Assembly (NCBI RefSeq): GCF_008831285.2
Contig: NC_045141.1
Span: forward strand, 9,591,606-9,655,605
Reading direction: 5' to 3'
Length of the DNA: 64,000 nt
DNA from: Nymphaea colorata
Lineage: Eukaryota > Streptophyta > Magnoliopsida > Nymphaeales > Nymphaeaceae
Both the position numbers and the translations under genes were made by a program. The notes beneath the pieces are model-generated. The model had not been told where the DNA came from, made no database searches, and saw only the letters and a list, made by a program, of their open reading frames with translations. Of this stretch, positions 1 through 12,310 are shown one piece after another; within the stretch, counting starts at the first letter, position 1, and each line of letters starts with the position of its first letter.

Positions 1-1021
1 CTCCTTGCGCAAGTTGCTTAAAAGTATGCAGTGCAGCAGACCATAAGATGGGAATTCTGCCCTTTGAAAAGTCTATCTCGTAACGAGAAAACAATATCTT
101 GTAAGAATTTTTTCTTCTTCCAACAACATGCAAAACTTTTCAAGATTCAGTCTCGTGTGTGGCTCATGTTTGATAGTAAGATATACCAAAAATTTGTTCT
201 TCTGACGAAGTGAATGTATCCCCCAGGAGGAATGGAATGTGGGTCAAATCATGACCAGGACCACAGACGTTCTGGTTGGTGGGGTACAAGCCTTGACAAA
301 AGGCGCATGGTAACTGGTGCAGGATGCATGCGACATCATGGAAGCTCATCTCTTAGAAAAAGATGGGCTCAGAAATGATGAACTGTTTGGTGTAAGTTTA
401 TCAATGGCTTACTGATGTGGAATACTTTTTTCATATCTTCCGGATTGCTGACAGAAGAGTACTTTTCTTTGCGGGCCATCACGGCGAAAAGCTTGAAAGC
501 AATATTGTCTTTGGAGCAAGACTTATTCCCCCGTAATTAGATCACGCATGCTACTTCCACTGACTTCAATGTAACTATGGTCTTCACGCTTTCATTATGA
601 ATGAGAGAAAGAGATATGGGCTTTGTACGGACCTTCAGATCGTCAAAATGTTCAGACGAGATATAGCTGGAAATTCAACTACCAAAAAAGAGACAGAAGC
701 TCTAGATAAAGACATCTAGACATTTGGGCTGTGTGTGTGTGAAAGGCCAGAGCATTCACAAAAAAATGTCATGTATATACATGATTTGAACACAATGCAT
801 GGAAATTAGACCATCCCTCAAAATCGACTGTTTTAAAATTTGCAGTTTATAGAAGTGTTGAACACTCGAGGCAGGTTAAGAGAATTTTGGGCTCACATCG
901 TGTACATTAATCCTCGAATCTCAGATCTGATCAGTCAAAAAGCCCTCTAAGGTTTGATATTCTACATGAAAAGGAGTTCATGATCCGTGTACTTTGTGAT
1001 TGCATCAGGTATGATCGTCAG
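1..1021. other. Intergenic, no gene seen
   Basis: I see no open frame of useful length, no recognisable protein similarity and no clear repeat here. The short frames present have no coding signature. Confidence 0.5.
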
Positions 1022-1202
1022 CAGTGGCAGAGCAAATGGGGCTGATCATAGGGGCCGCTGCCCTCCGACCCCTGAAGTTTCAGAAACTAATTTTAATTTC
1101 AGTTCAGCCACTGCAAAAATTTTGAACAATAAAATTGGCAACCGTCAAAAATTTTAGAAATTTTGTTTACGTACATATTTTTCAAGTTTGGCCCCCTCCC
1201 GG

Positions 1203-1245
<43 letters not shown>

Positions 1246-1252
1246 CCCCTGG
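1022..1252. mobile_element. Degraded hAT-like (Tip100-type) MITE containing a (CT)n tract
   Basis: The left end reads CAGTGGCAGAGC and the right end CCACCCCTG, degenerate forms of the CAGTGGCGGAGCCA ends seen on better-preserved copies in this window. The interior is rich in GGCCCC blocks and AAATTTT runs, as in such MITEs. A (CT)20 tract lies at about 1204-1243. I could not find a matching 8-bp target duplication, so the boundaries and the family are inferred from end similarity only. Confidence 0.4.
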
Positions 1253-2004
1253 TCAATCTTCAGCAACCTGATGGAGTATCTTGAGTTTAAACTCACAGTA
1301 ATTTGGGCGTTATTTATGCCAACGGAGTAATAGAATGAGCCACTCTGGCCCTTCCCCAGTTATTTGAACAAACAAATTCTTTCGACATATTGTCACATTA
1401 ACGCTAACTTTTTTTAACCCAAGGGAACGGTTAGGGACGTAGTGTAGCTATAGGACTGGCCAACCTAGGAAAGTCCGGTCGTCCTTAGATTCTCATAAGC
1501 GCTTTTCATCTAAACTACAAATGATAAATACACAATAATCTATAATACTCTTGACATGTGAACCGCTCTCCATCTTCATCCCGAAGTAGTCTCAAACCCT
1601 GGGTGCAGGGGAAAAGGGGAAGGGGCATAAGCCTCTTTAAGATATCTCCATCTCCATCTAAGAAACAGTTTTAAATTGGATTTAACAAATGAGCCCATGG
1701 CCAGTTCAGAACGCAGAATAGCCATCACTGGCATTATAAGCATCATGAGTCGAGAGTTCCCATCCTTTTCAACTCTCAAATTTTATATATCTTTACTATG
1801 GTTTAGACGATACGTTATCTTAGGTTCCATTCCTATGGTATGACTCGTCGAAGAAAACCCTTTCGTTTTCCATTTAAAGGCCTCGTTGTTTTGTCCTCAT
1901 GTCAAAACAAGGCATCATGTTTATTTATTTTTCTCATCGACCCTATTGTGATCAATATTTACCCTATTGTGATCAATTAAATACTAGAAGCCAATTATAC
2001 ATTG
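1253..2004. other. Intergenic, nothing recognised
   Basis: There is no gene and no structured repeat that I can identify. Confidence 0.4.
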
Positions 2005-2350
2005 AAGGCTGGCCGTCGGGTCGAATACCCGGTACTTGGTACAAGACTCAAGCACGGGCTCGGGCTCGAATAAAAGAAACCGAGTCAAACCGATAAGTAT
2101 CCGGCTGGCTCGAGTGGGCCCGACTGAGCTCAGTTCAGCTTGATAAATTTTTTTAATATATATTTTAATAATTCTTATATATAACTATAATATTTTATTA
2201 CAATTAATTATATTTATATATTATTTTATATTAAAATATATATTTTTAAATTTAATAGAGTCAGGCTCGGACTCAGGTTTCAGGTGTCGGGCTGGGGGTC
2301 GGACTGAGTTTCGGGTGTCGAGCCATCCGGACTCCTTATCCAGCACGCCT
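2005..2350. repeat. Possible non-autonomous element: GC-rich ends around an AT-rich core
   Basis: The outer parts are rich in CGGGTCG, GGGCTCGG and related words, while the central 130 bp (about 2140-2265) is almost pure A+T. This GC-AT-GC pattern occurs in several plant non-autonomous transposons. Terminal inverted repeats are weak and no target duplication was found. It could also be ordinary sequence with a skewed base composition. Confidence 0.25.
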
Positions 2351-3155
2351 AGACTTAATTACATTTGGGGACCAAGGTACCTACCTACTGTACATTAATT
2401 GGCAAATTTTACTAAGCTTCTCGAGTTACATGAGATCGATTAAGAAATGTGAGAAGCATGTCCAAAACTGGAAGCACTACCATCCCTAACTTCTTCCCTA
2501 GATATCCTTACCACGCTTTGTTGACAAAGTCCGGCGCCCACTTTGCTTGAATTAGCAGGATAACGTACCGACAAGGCGACAGCGACTTCCATACGCACAA
2601 TTTTTAAAATATATCGGTGCACGTTCGTTGACGGTACTGTACTAAGAGAGAGGTCTCTGTCGAAACCAACTCCTCCTTAGCTAAGGGTTGGTTCACCAAC
2701 CATGTTGCCCCAATCAAGTAAGAGAGAGAGAGAGAGAGAATTAGTTGACTCCAAAATATTCTTAGAAGCTTAATTATATATCTTCTATTAGAAGGTCGTC
2801 GGCAGCCAATTAGCTAAATATTTACTCTTTGAAGCAGTGGCCTAGACACATGTGGGCTAGTTGCCCACATCAACTCTTTAAAATTCCTTTTGTTTTATAT
2901 TAACAAATTTAATATTTACTTATTCACATATATAGATGTCCCTTTAAATCTAATTTTTCTAGCTCCACTACTGCTTTAAAGAAGCTGGGCTGTAAAATAC
3001 ATTAATTACTCACACTCCTTTCCACATTTTCTCATGCTTTCGAACCAAAGCAGCGAAAAAAAAAACAATGAAAGTAAAAAAAAAAAAAAAAAACAAGAAC
3101 TTTAGCTTTCCAACAGCAAAACAAGTGGCAGCCATTTTAGGACTAGAGGTACTTT

Positions 3156-3158
<3 letters not shown>
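2351..3158. other. Intergenic with short (AG)n and A-rich tracts
   Basis: The stretch holds a short AG tract near 2722-2740 and A-runs near 3056-3092. No gene was recognised. Confidence 0.4.

Positions 3159-3198
<40 letters not shown>
3159..3198. repeat. (AT)n microsatellite
   Basis: An uninterrupted AT dinucleotide tract of about 40 bp lies 27 bp left of the inverted-repeat element at 3226. Confidence 0.9.
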
Positions 3199-3200
<2 letters not shown>

Positions 3201-3225
3201 TTGTATATATTTATTTCATATATAA

Positions 3226-3434
3226 AAATTGGTAGGTACATGATCCTTATTGGCCAATCAATTTTGTAGGATGAAAGGCTAAGAGAAAATCAAGAGAACA
3301 AAATATTTTAGTCATGCAACATTAATTAACAATTTTTTTCTTTTATTTTCACTCAATCTTCTATCTTGAAAATATCAATGATCAAGATGACTCATTACGA
3401 GTCATGCGCCTAAGAGTTATGTACCTACCAATTT
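3226..3434. mobile_element. MITE-like element with perfect 15-bp terminal inverted repeats
   Basis: The left end (3226-3240) is AAATTGGTAGGTACA and the right end (3420-3434) is its exact reverse complement. The 209-bp interior has no open frame. An inner palindrome, GACTCATTACGAGTC, lies near 3389-3404. Neither a target duplication nor a superfamily could be assigned, because the left flank is simple-sequence DNA. The perfect ends in non-coding DNA make a small inverted-repeat transposon the best reading; chance is unlikely at 15 matched bases. Confidence 0.55.
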
Positions 3435-4240
3435 CTGATACAAAACATAAGCAAACCTTAAAATACATTTGCTTCCCCTCAAACTTCAAGTTATTGCTGA
3501 GCAACATCTACGGTTCTAACAAACTGTGGATTTAAATATGTTTCCAACATCAAAACCTTCGATGTGGGATTTGTGGATCTCTAGCCTAATTAGTGGTCTG
3601 GTTTTGTTGATCCATTCTTTCATTAGCACCATATGAGGTCCTAACTAGTGCTCTCGGATTTATTAGATTTTGAATCGATTTCCCAAAAAGATTGTGAGAA
3701 TTGGCTGGGTCATCAATTGATGTCGTTTATGGGTCAGAAAAATAAAAGAATTGATGTTCAATTTTTCTATAAATATTAAAGATTTTCAAGGTATGTCAAA
3801 GATCACAAAAGATGCATATAGTAGATTCTCAAGGTTCAATCAATCGTTGAATAAAGGTATTGACTTTCACAAACTAATTAAAATCATAGGCCGCTGAAAG
3901 AAATTAGATCATAACATTTCCGTTGTAAAGAAAAAAAAAATACAGTTGTAACGTCCACACTTCGCTTCAGTGCTCGTAGGAAATCCGGAAATATGTGGTT
4001 GTCAGTATTCACGTTTATATATAGGTCCTCAAGGCAGTTTTATTAATTAAAAATTGGCTTTTTCTACTATCCGACAAAGCAACATTACTTAAAACATAAC
4101 ATTCTTTTACTTTCCATGAAAATAACATTTTTTTATAGGAAATTTGTATACTAACGCATGATCTTCAGTAAACTACCGTGAGCGCAAATCTGTATCATAG
4201 ATTGACTATATGTATATGAATGCATATACCGTCTTATTCG

Positions 4241-4243
<3 letters not shown>
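3435..4243. other. Intergenic, nothing recognised
   Basis: AT-rich sequence without a convincing gene, RNA or repeat. Confidence 0.4.

Positions 4244-4313
<70 letters not shown>
4244..4313. repeat. Compound (AT)n(AG)n microsatellite
   Basis: About 47 bp of AT is followed directly by about 23 bp of AG. Confidence 0.9.
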
Positions 4314-4528
4314 AAGATAGTAAATGAATGATGACACTAGTTATCTAGAGTCACTCAACAATCTTGGATGGTTGAGAAAAAACAATGAGAAGCAGTTGTG
4401 AATTAATATTAGACGACAAAAACGCCCATCACTTTTTTCTCCTTATTTTTCTTTTTTAATAGTCCATCATGATGAATCAGACAACCCTAATTAAATGTTT
4501 GGGTCACTTTGAAAAACTAGAGTCACCA

Positions 4529-4533
<5 letters not shown>

Positions 4534-4560
<27 letters not shown>
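4534..4560. repeat. (TA)n microsatellite
   Basis: A short TA dinucleotide tract of about 27 bp in AT-rich sequence. Confidence 0.85.
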
Positions 4561-5165
4561 CAAGAGTGAAGTATTTTGCTTGAGTGTAGAGTGTTAATTT
4601 GCAAAAGACGTAAAAAGGGTGAGGGCTTACTCTGTTCCTAGTCTTGGAACACCCAGGAACCTGACAAGCTATTCTCCTATTCTAAGATGTTTCAAGAATG
4701 GGCCACAACTTCACAATTTTTTCTAGACCTCTGTTTGTGTGGCGAGGAGCAGGATGCGATGAATGCAGACATGAACACCTTAGCCTGTTCTTATAATAAT
4801 CTTTAAATCTGAAATTTTATATTAAAACAGTACATGGTGCATGGGATTTCAAAACCCCGAACATAAGCAATAATCAAGGACCAAATTCATATAAAAAAGT
4901 TGCACTTAGTCAGAATCAGAATTTAGTTTAAGTGATTTCAACCTTCCATCGATGAAGTTTTAGTCTAAGTGATACTTTCGAGTCTTAAAATCTGCAAATT
5001 TAAAAATCAAAGTCTGCTTAAGAAACTAGTTGACTATTGCTTGGAACCGGTAGAGTTTTTTGTCAAACTTCTCTTATTTAAAATTGTAAAATTTCTTTAT
5101 AATTTTTGTTAGGTGATTTAGGTAATAAATACCTTATTCATGGCTGGAATTATACCTGAGTTATG

Positions 5166-5551
5166 TCCAAAGCATTGTCACAAAAAACGGGGACGGGTGT
5201 ATTAAACGGCGAGGAAAAAAACGGTTATAATACGGCAAAGTTTTATATATCGGGAATAAAACGGGAAAAGTTCGGCAAATTTTTTTAAAAAATTAAACAT
5301 TTAATACATCTTAAAAATTATAAAAAATAATAATTAATAAAAAAACGGCAAAAAACGGGAAAATAACGGAAAATAACGGTAAAAAACGGGTATTATACGG
5401 GCATTAAACGGGTATTATACGCGTTTTTTGTTTTTTGACGTTTTTTTAAAAAAAACGGGAATAGTACGGGTATTATACGACATGACTGTTTTTGGCGTTA
5501 AATACGCGTTTTTTTTAAAAAAACGGCGTTTTTTGTGACAATACTCCAAAG
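5166..5551. mobile_element. MITE (5173-5544) rich in ACGGG words, flanked by TCCAAAG duplications
   Basis: The body is bounded by CATTGTCACAAAAAACGG on the left and CCGTTTTTTGTGACAATAC-type sequence on the right (allowing for mismatches), which are inverted copies of each other. TCCAAAG stands immediately outside both ends (5166-5172 and 5545-5551), as expected of a target-site duplication. The 372-bp interior is non-coding and saturated with ACGGG/ACGGT words around a central AT-rich block. The 7-bp match (8-9 bp with mismatches) fits hAT or Mutator-type insertion; the superfamily is not decided. Confidence 0.7.
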
Positions 5552-7420
5552 TTTTGTCCCTAAATAAGCTTGTAAACTACTCCGTGGTAAGCTCTAAACT
5601 ATGCCATTAATTTGAACCATTTAAGTGGAAACTTATAAATCACTTTCCTAATAAGAGAAAATTTTTAAGCTCTTAATCAACATTATAACTTGCTAATTTA
5701 GGTACTTTGAATATCATGTAACAGAAAGAAGACAGATTCTAAGGTAGGTTGGAAATCAGATCTAAGGCATAGAAAATTGGTTGTCAACTATACCTAGCTT
5801 ATTGAAATGTTCAGCTAAGTTTAGAAACTAACTAGTTTCAAAGCTTTTAGGCTTTGATTTAAACCCAACACAGATTTTATGGCTTCAAACCTTCTTATAT
5901 CCTCCACATAAACCAATAAACATACTTTAGACAAGAGAATTAAAATCATTGGCAAGACTAAGACAATTTCAAACTAGTTGAATATTAAATTTGTTGAGGT
6001 TAAAATCCCACTTATTAGACATTTCATTTGAATTCGATGTTTGTCAATGTTTTAAGATGTTAAACCCTTCGATATTTCCCAAAAAGTTATAACTTTGTCT
6101 TGAGAAAATGGAAGCAAAATCATATAGAATGTTTATGATTCCAATCTCATTTTAGTACCAAATCTTTCTTCTCTTCATTTTAGCCTAGATCAACCTCTTG
6201 AAAATTTAAAGAAATAAATCAATCATCAAATCACATAAAAGAGAAACCAAATCTCTATAGCCTTAAATGCCTAATCCATGAAGGTTACCATTTCAGAACA
6301 TGTTGATATAGTTAAAATCAATTTCCAACAAACAGATGGGAAATTAAAATAGTCGCACCTTTATCATATTGTCTTATACAAAAAGTAAGAACGACAATGA
6401 AGAATAAATCAATATTAATAAAAATATGTCTAAGGCATTCTGATGGCTCATCATAGGGGAGATCCCCCTAATTATGTGGCTCTTAACCCAATAAAAACTT
6501 ACCTCACTCAAATAAGAAATTAGATTTAATGAAACTGAAATTAGGTTAATGTTAGAAGTGAAAATGACGTACACTGTAAATGAAAAAGGAAAAGAAAAAT
6601 TAATAGGAACACCCAAAAGTCAAAGTCAACCCACTAGCCTTCCCTCTCCTCATGTCCTCCTAGCCTGCAGCCAAGAGGGCCTTGGCAAAAGCCTTCCCTT
6701 CTTTTGCATGATAAATCCAGACTCCTATAGAAAATGAGAAGTCATCTCTAGTTGTGTTGTTTTTTCTTGAATTTAAGCAAGTTTATATGGTTTCTTTGAG
6801 TTTTCCTTGGCTTCCAATAACTATAATTTATGCATGTTACCATGGCACTAGAAGGTGTAACTATAAAAAAGTAGGATCCATCGAGAGTGTAAACCGCATT
6901 TCTCCTTGGGCCTTGTGGATACTACTTGAAGTACCCCATGTTAGATCTTTATATATAGCTATTTCCAAGTTGAATTTATGTACTTTTGTAGTTTCACACA
7001 TCACACAATTCAAAAAATTTATAAGCACAAATCATCGTCACATCAAACATAGCAATGTGTATTATATTGAAACGGTGCTAAAAGTTTGTCAAATTCATAA
7101 TGAATGCATTACAACACAAATATTTATAAAATAAGAACATCACATGTAGCAAAAGGTGTAAAAAGCTGACCTTTTTCGACATCACTAGCTTAAGTTATAG
7201 AATCCACTTAAGATACAGCCACCAGATGAATCACAACCCAACTAGTAACTCAAAACAACTAGAAACTGTAGTTTTTAGCTCAAAACATTGAAATGAACCA
7301 AAAAATAACTGAAAATGGTTTCAAAATTTTTTGAAAAATACTAGGGGATTTCATCTCTCTCCTCTTTTCTAAACAAATAGTGCTAACTAAGAGTATGAGG
7401 ATAATTGGCTGACATACTTG
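5552..7420. other. Intergenic, nothing recognised
   Basis: AT-rich sequence. A 126-residue frame at 6754-7134 has no family resemblance that I can see and biased composition, so I do not call it a gene. Confidence 0.4.
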
Positions 7421-8600
7421 CCTATGGTTCCCAAGTGTATTCCTTGATGTCAAAATGCAACCATCCCACTTGGACTAAAGAAACAATCTTCTTTTGCCAT
7501 GTCCACTCTAAATAATCTATAATCTCAACTGGACATTCCATGTATGTTAGGTCCCTTAAAGAGCAATGTCTTTATACCAAATCACATGTGAAGGGTTGTC
7601 CACATGTTTGCACAAAATTGACACATGAAGCATGTTGTGGATGGACTTGAACTAAGTAGGCACAGCTGCTCAATATTTTATTTTGCCAATTCAAATGGAA
7701 TCTTAAATGAACATTAGGCTTATCTTCCATTTCTTAAATCTAAAAATGATTTTCTCAAGCAAACTTAAATCGGCACATAATTGCCCACCTTGAAACTCAG
7801 TCGCCATGACATTGAGGTGCATATAACTCTTTTGTCTACTTTGAGTTTTTATGAGATGCTCTTTGCTCTTCACCAGGTTGTCATGGTGTTTGAAAACAAA
7901 AGGATCATCAATCGGCTTTCTTCTACTTCGCTCCAATAGAGAGATGATTACATAATTTGTCATACAATGCCTTGAGAAGCTCACACTAATGATCTCATGG
8001 ATATTATTGCATACAAATAAAGAAATATTGACATGTTTGTCCCAATCACACTGCTATTCGAGGGTATAAGCACATTTTTCAAGGTTTGAATGGGTGCAAT
8101 TTACTTCTTATTAGGATGAAATGCTATACTTTCAAATTTTTGCCAAATACTTTTTGCAATTGCTTCCAATACCTTGTTATGGAAAGTAGTTCCCAGTTTA
8201 CTATGATCGATGCTTGCATCTCATACAACCTCACCATCTCTCCAATACAACCCAACAAGACTCTTTAAAATCTGAGTGGTTTGAGTAAGAAGAAATTGAC
8301 AAGACCTAACAAGTCTATCTAAAATCACCTAAAATAAATCTTACTACATATGGATTTTGGGAAGATAAAGAAAAAAGAAAAGAAATCCATGACATTATGG
8401 TCCCACATCTACTATAGAATCTCCATTTGTTGCATCTTCCATCTAAGAAAGTGGTGTTCAGCCTTCATCTACTTGGATGTTAGGCACTTTTGCCACGAAC
8501 TTTTCTGCATTTCACTTCTTCTAGCTCCTCTATTAATATGCTTTAGATCCTTCTTAAGACTACTTGATTGGATCATGTAGCAAGAGTTCATTTCTTTCTA
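7420..8600 (-). pseudogene. Ty3/gypsy integrase and C-terminal domain relic
   Basis: Reading the minus strand in shifting frames gives, in order: a segment resembling the start of the gypsy integrase core (LTSK*MKAEHHFLRW, near 8440-8530, compared with the usual 'C..CQQVKAEHQ.P.G'); a helix resembling KSKEHLIKTQSRQKSYMHL (7880-7810); the motif IHNMLHVSIL (about 7640-7610), matching the conserved 'HNVFHVSQL'; and PVEIIDY...DIKEYTWE (7540-7430), resembling the linker before a chromodomain. Stops and frameshifts occur throughout. The order and spacing fit a chromovirus-type pol C-terminus on the minus strand. No protease, RT or RNase H was recognised upstream. The gene is dead; the assignment rests on remembered family motifs. 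Confidence 0.5.
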
Positions 8601-9190
8601 AAACAGCTATCATTTATATTGCACTAGGCACATAAATTTGATGGTCACACCATCCCCTTCTTTTCCAAATAAAGAGTAGGGCTATCATATTAAATTGTTA
8701 TTTACAAGCTTGTCAAACTCCAAACGTTCCTTCTACTAAATGTAGATTTTATGCAAAATCTATTATCTCATAGGTAATCGGAACAAGCCAATTATAGTAT
8801 TCTTTATGGGCACCCCAAGACCCTAACCTTCCAGCTTTTCATAACAACTTGTTCACATTCTAGTCTAACCATTTAGTAGTTGAAAAAATATGAAGATCGT
8901 CATACCTCCATCTAGCATATCTCCTGTCATTAATATGAAACAATAAAGCACTATGATTGGAGATTGTTTTAGGTAACATTTTGGGATGGAAAGAAGTAGA
9001 AACCCAAATAGTTTCGATTTCAGTCCCAAAAAACTACGAACTAGGACAATCAACTATTTAATAACCTCCTTCAAGATTCCACACAATCTTTAATATGGAA
9101 CTAAACTTTGAAGGTGATGTGCTACAATCAACCTCCCTTAAGGCACGTGTGTCTATGCATGTAGGAACCTAGGTCCAAGTTTGGAACCAT

Positions 9191-9202
9191 GTTTTGATAC
9201 CA
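9191..9202 (-). other. Possible primer-binding site of the gypsy relic
   Basis: On the minus strand the sequence reads TGGTATCAAAAC, close to the initiator-Met tRNA primer site TGGTATCAGAGC used by many plant LTR elements. It lies upstream, on the same strand, of the integrase relic at 7420-8600. If the two belong together, most of gag and pol has been deleted. Confidence 0.3.
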
Positions 9203-9323
9203 TTGAAACAAGCCGACCAACACCCACATGGGGCTTGGGCCACTGATTCGGATCCCAACCCGCCATAGTTTTTTATGTTCACTTGTTGCATGCCCTTCAA
9301 GAGACAATATTGAAAATGGGAAT

Positions 9324-9435
9324 AGTCAAGGAGAGGACTTGTTTATTTAAATGATAATGAAAAAAGATCCAAGATCACAGTTCCATTTGAAGATGAAGAC
9401 CTGCAAGAGTCAAGGAGAGGACTTGTTTATTTAAA
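9324..9435. repeat. 28-bp direct repeat, two copies 84 bp apart
   Basis: The same 28 bases, beginning AGTCAAGGAGAGGACTTG, occur at 9324-9351 and 9408-9435. No coding context was seen. Confidence 0.8.
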
Positions 9436-10643
9436 ATCCAAAGAAAGGAATAGCACATGACATGATTAAATAATTATTCTTATTATTATTTTGGAGGTTA
9501 GATTTGCGCAAATTAGGAGTGCAATGGATATATGCATATATGCATGATTGAATGACATACGTTGCTGGATCCCCAGAGTAAGGACCCGAGTTTGCTTTCT
9601 AGTAAATAAAATGGTTGGCTGAGAACAGCCATACTCTAATCCTGTTCGAAATTATACAACATTATTTAGGATGAACTATTCCTTCCATCCATAGAAAGGT
9701 CGTTGGTGGCTAGTCAACTATTAGCAAACCATGTAGGACTACCCCAAGTGACTGTTGTAGGATGACTCTCTCGCTCTCTCTAGTCCATCTGTTCATACAG
9801 TCAAACCGAAGCAACTTATTTTCATGAATGAATATATAAATTCTATCAGTCCCACAAAGTGGTCAAAGTAATAAAATGAAATTGGTTTCCAATAAATGCA
9901 ATCTAGACGAGAGATTCTGACGTTGTCCAATTTCTTAAATTTTGTCAATGCATTCATTCGCTAGCTCCACGCCTTTCCTTTAAAGCAGTTCCGAGATTTT
10001 CCTAAAAAAATGGCACCCCTAGCTCTATGAAAACTGATGGATCGAGCTAGCTAAGCGTAGATGAATTCAAATTTCATCAGTCTTGACCAAAGCTTATGAA
10101 GCAGCTCTTAAACATGCATGAAGGTAGAAGCATAAATTGAAACAGAATTTGAGACGGGAGTCCAGATCCAGAGACAAATTTACATTAGGTTTAGCACCAA
10201 ATAAGCAAGATGTGTCTTTTGCATATAAGCTATTTAAATTTGGATATAATTTTACCGGTATCCTCTCGTGCCTTCTTCCTTTTCTCTTTCGGAGAACGCT
10301 TGCAGATGTGTCTTTTGCATTAGCACTTCCTGTGGCATTTCCTTTGGTATGGAGAAGAATCGACTCCAGGAAATGGGGAAACTGCATGAGGGAGAAGGAA
10401 CATGGGGCGATGCATCTTATTGGCGCTACCAATGATACGAAGCAGTAACGCCAGTTCCAAAATGGGACGGGCTTTTTAAGTTTCTTCCATTGCGTATCAT
10501 TCACCAACCCTAGGGTGGAGAGAATCAACTTGTCAAAATGGAAAAGGAGAAAAAAAAATTAAATGAAAATAATCTGGAAAAAAACATGGATGAAAATAGT
10601 GCGGTGAACCCCAAGAAAAATTCCAGGTCCATATGGAGACTGC
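9436..10643. other. Intergenic with overlapping unsupported frames
   Basis: Frames of 144 (minus) and 103 (plus) codons overlap around 10094-10528, but neither resembles a known family and they are antisense to each other. No gene is called. Confidence 0.35.
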
Positions 10644-10860
10644 GTTGTGCGCACACCCGTGCACAGACAAATATGCATGGAAGGGAAAATAATGAGGATT
10701 AGGGTATTTTCGAATTTTTTTTATAAAAAAACATACATTTTAGATTTTTAATTTTTTTTTCATAATCCTTTTTAGCTCTTTTTTTTTTATTTAAACGGAG
10801 TACTTTATTCATTACACGCCCCTGTGCACAATTTGCTATGCACAGGAGTGTGCATATCAC
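10644..10860. mobile_element. Probable MITE with about 28-bp imperfect inverted ends
   Basis: The left end begins GTTGTGCGCACACCCGTGCA. The reverse complement of the right end begins GTGATATGCACACTCCTGTG. The two align over about 28 bp with several mismatches. The interior is T-rich and non-coding. No target duplication was found. Confidence 0.4.
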
Positions 10861-11030
10861 CTGTTTCGGTCGGTCCATATTAAGAGTAAATCCAAATAAG
10901 TAAGAAACTGAGATGGAGGACTATAAAATGTTGTTGACAGGAGTGTGCACATAACCAGTTTCTGTCCATATCAGGCGCAAATCCAAATAAGTAAGAAGTA
11001 GACACTGAGCACCATAAAATAAAAGATGTG
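10843..11030. repeat. Imperfect 95-bp tandem duplication
   Basis: A unit that starts CAGGAGTGTGCA and contains AAATCCAAATAAGTAAGAA is present twice, offset by 95 bp. It overlaps the right end of the element at 10644-10860, so part of that element's end has been copied. Confidence 0.65.
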
Positions 11031-12135
11031 GGCCTATTGCATACAATCTCAACACGTAGGTGCCACTCTTCTTCTTCTTTGACGAACTCGTGCATCAGTG
11101 GCTTGCATTTTCATCTGTGTCTTCACCACATGGCAAGAGACTTGATTGTCTTTAGCAGTTGAAGTCCAGAGATTCCTACTTCAGATCGTCAAAAGGTCAG
11201 GTTTAAAAATGGGACGATGGTGGCCCACTTGATTCGGGTGTGGACAATGGCAACGTGAATTGTAAACCATTTGTTTTGGAAGGATCGTTCGAGCCACACG
11301 TATAAGGTGCAAATTAACAGGTCGAACCAAACAAAATTACTTTGATATTGATATGTATGTAGATCCTTTTACGGATAGATAGTTTAGTCATTCGAAGGTA
11401 TTAATACATGCCAGATTAGGCCAATTATATTAGGATTTAGTTTGCATTAGTATTTGACAACTGAAAGTAAGTGTGTGTTATTCAAAGTTCAAGAGAAAAC
11501 ATTTTCTTAATTAATTAATAACAAGAATTAAATATTTCTGTACTGTCGGCAAAAGAGAGGATCTGTCAATCAAATAATGTATGAAAAACAATTGAGTAGT
11601 TGATGCTACAAGAATCTCAACGGTCGACTCATAGAAGGCATTTAATTGATGGAGTTGTGATCCACCGTAAGGTTTTTTTTATGCACCATAATTTGATCGT
11701 TCAAAAACATCTACCAATGCGGAAAATTGCAAAATTCACGTGAATCATCTCAAAAGCAGTACCATGGGAAATTATTTCCATCCTTAAGATATGATATTCC
11801 TTGATTCTTAGTACATAAGAAAATGGCTTTTTGATAAAAACAATTTCAAGTTTTAAATTAACACTACAAAAGAGCGTAGATTCGCCGGCTGCTTGAAAGT
11901 TGTCGGTAAAATGGAAAGCAATATCAATAAAACTTTTATACATGTGTCGATGGAGACATCTTTACCATATACGAACTACTTTGGTGGTTACATTCTACTT
12001 TCTGTGCTCGTGCCATTAATTAATATATGAACTACACGTATAATCATCTATGGACTACAAGCATATGTGATCTTAGCCTTTTCATAATTAGAATATACAA
12101 GCGGCGATGGAGTTTGCCAAGATAAAGGGAGAAGA
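11031..12135. other. Intergenic, nothing recognised
   Basis: There is no gene. CACTACAAAA at 11862-11871 resembles a CACTA terminus, but no partner end was seen. Confidence 0.35.
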
Positions 12136-12310
12136 AATCGGCACCACTTAAACTTGTGACCTTTCAACTCGGCCACGTTAACGTGGACGAGGACACGGCT
12201 CCGCTGCCGGATGTAGCTGAAAGTGGCCCGCCTAAACTTATCGCATTTCAGCTCGGCCACGTTGACGGAGGGGACAGCGCCGCTGCTGGGCATTTTGCTG
12301 ACGTGAAAAG
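12136..12310. repeat. GC-rich imperfect 84-bp tandem duplication
   Basis: CTCGGCCACGTT and flanking words recur at 12169 and 12253 in two similar units. This explains the repeated protein-like words in a 124-codon frame across it, which I do not accept as a gene. Confidence 0.55.

Noticed and set aside
6754-7134. 126-codon plus-strand frame
   Set aside because: No family resemblance, no splice or promoter support, and it sits in decayed AT-rich sequence.
10094-10528. 144-codon minus-strand frame and overlapping 103-codon plus-strand frame
   Set aside because: They are antisense to each other, match no family I know and contain a locally repeated GATGTGTCTTTTGCAT phrase. Chance open frames are more likely.
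11862-11871. CACTACAAAA as the start of a CACTA transposon
   Set aside because: No matching inverted terminus or target duplication was found in either direction; ten bases are not enough.
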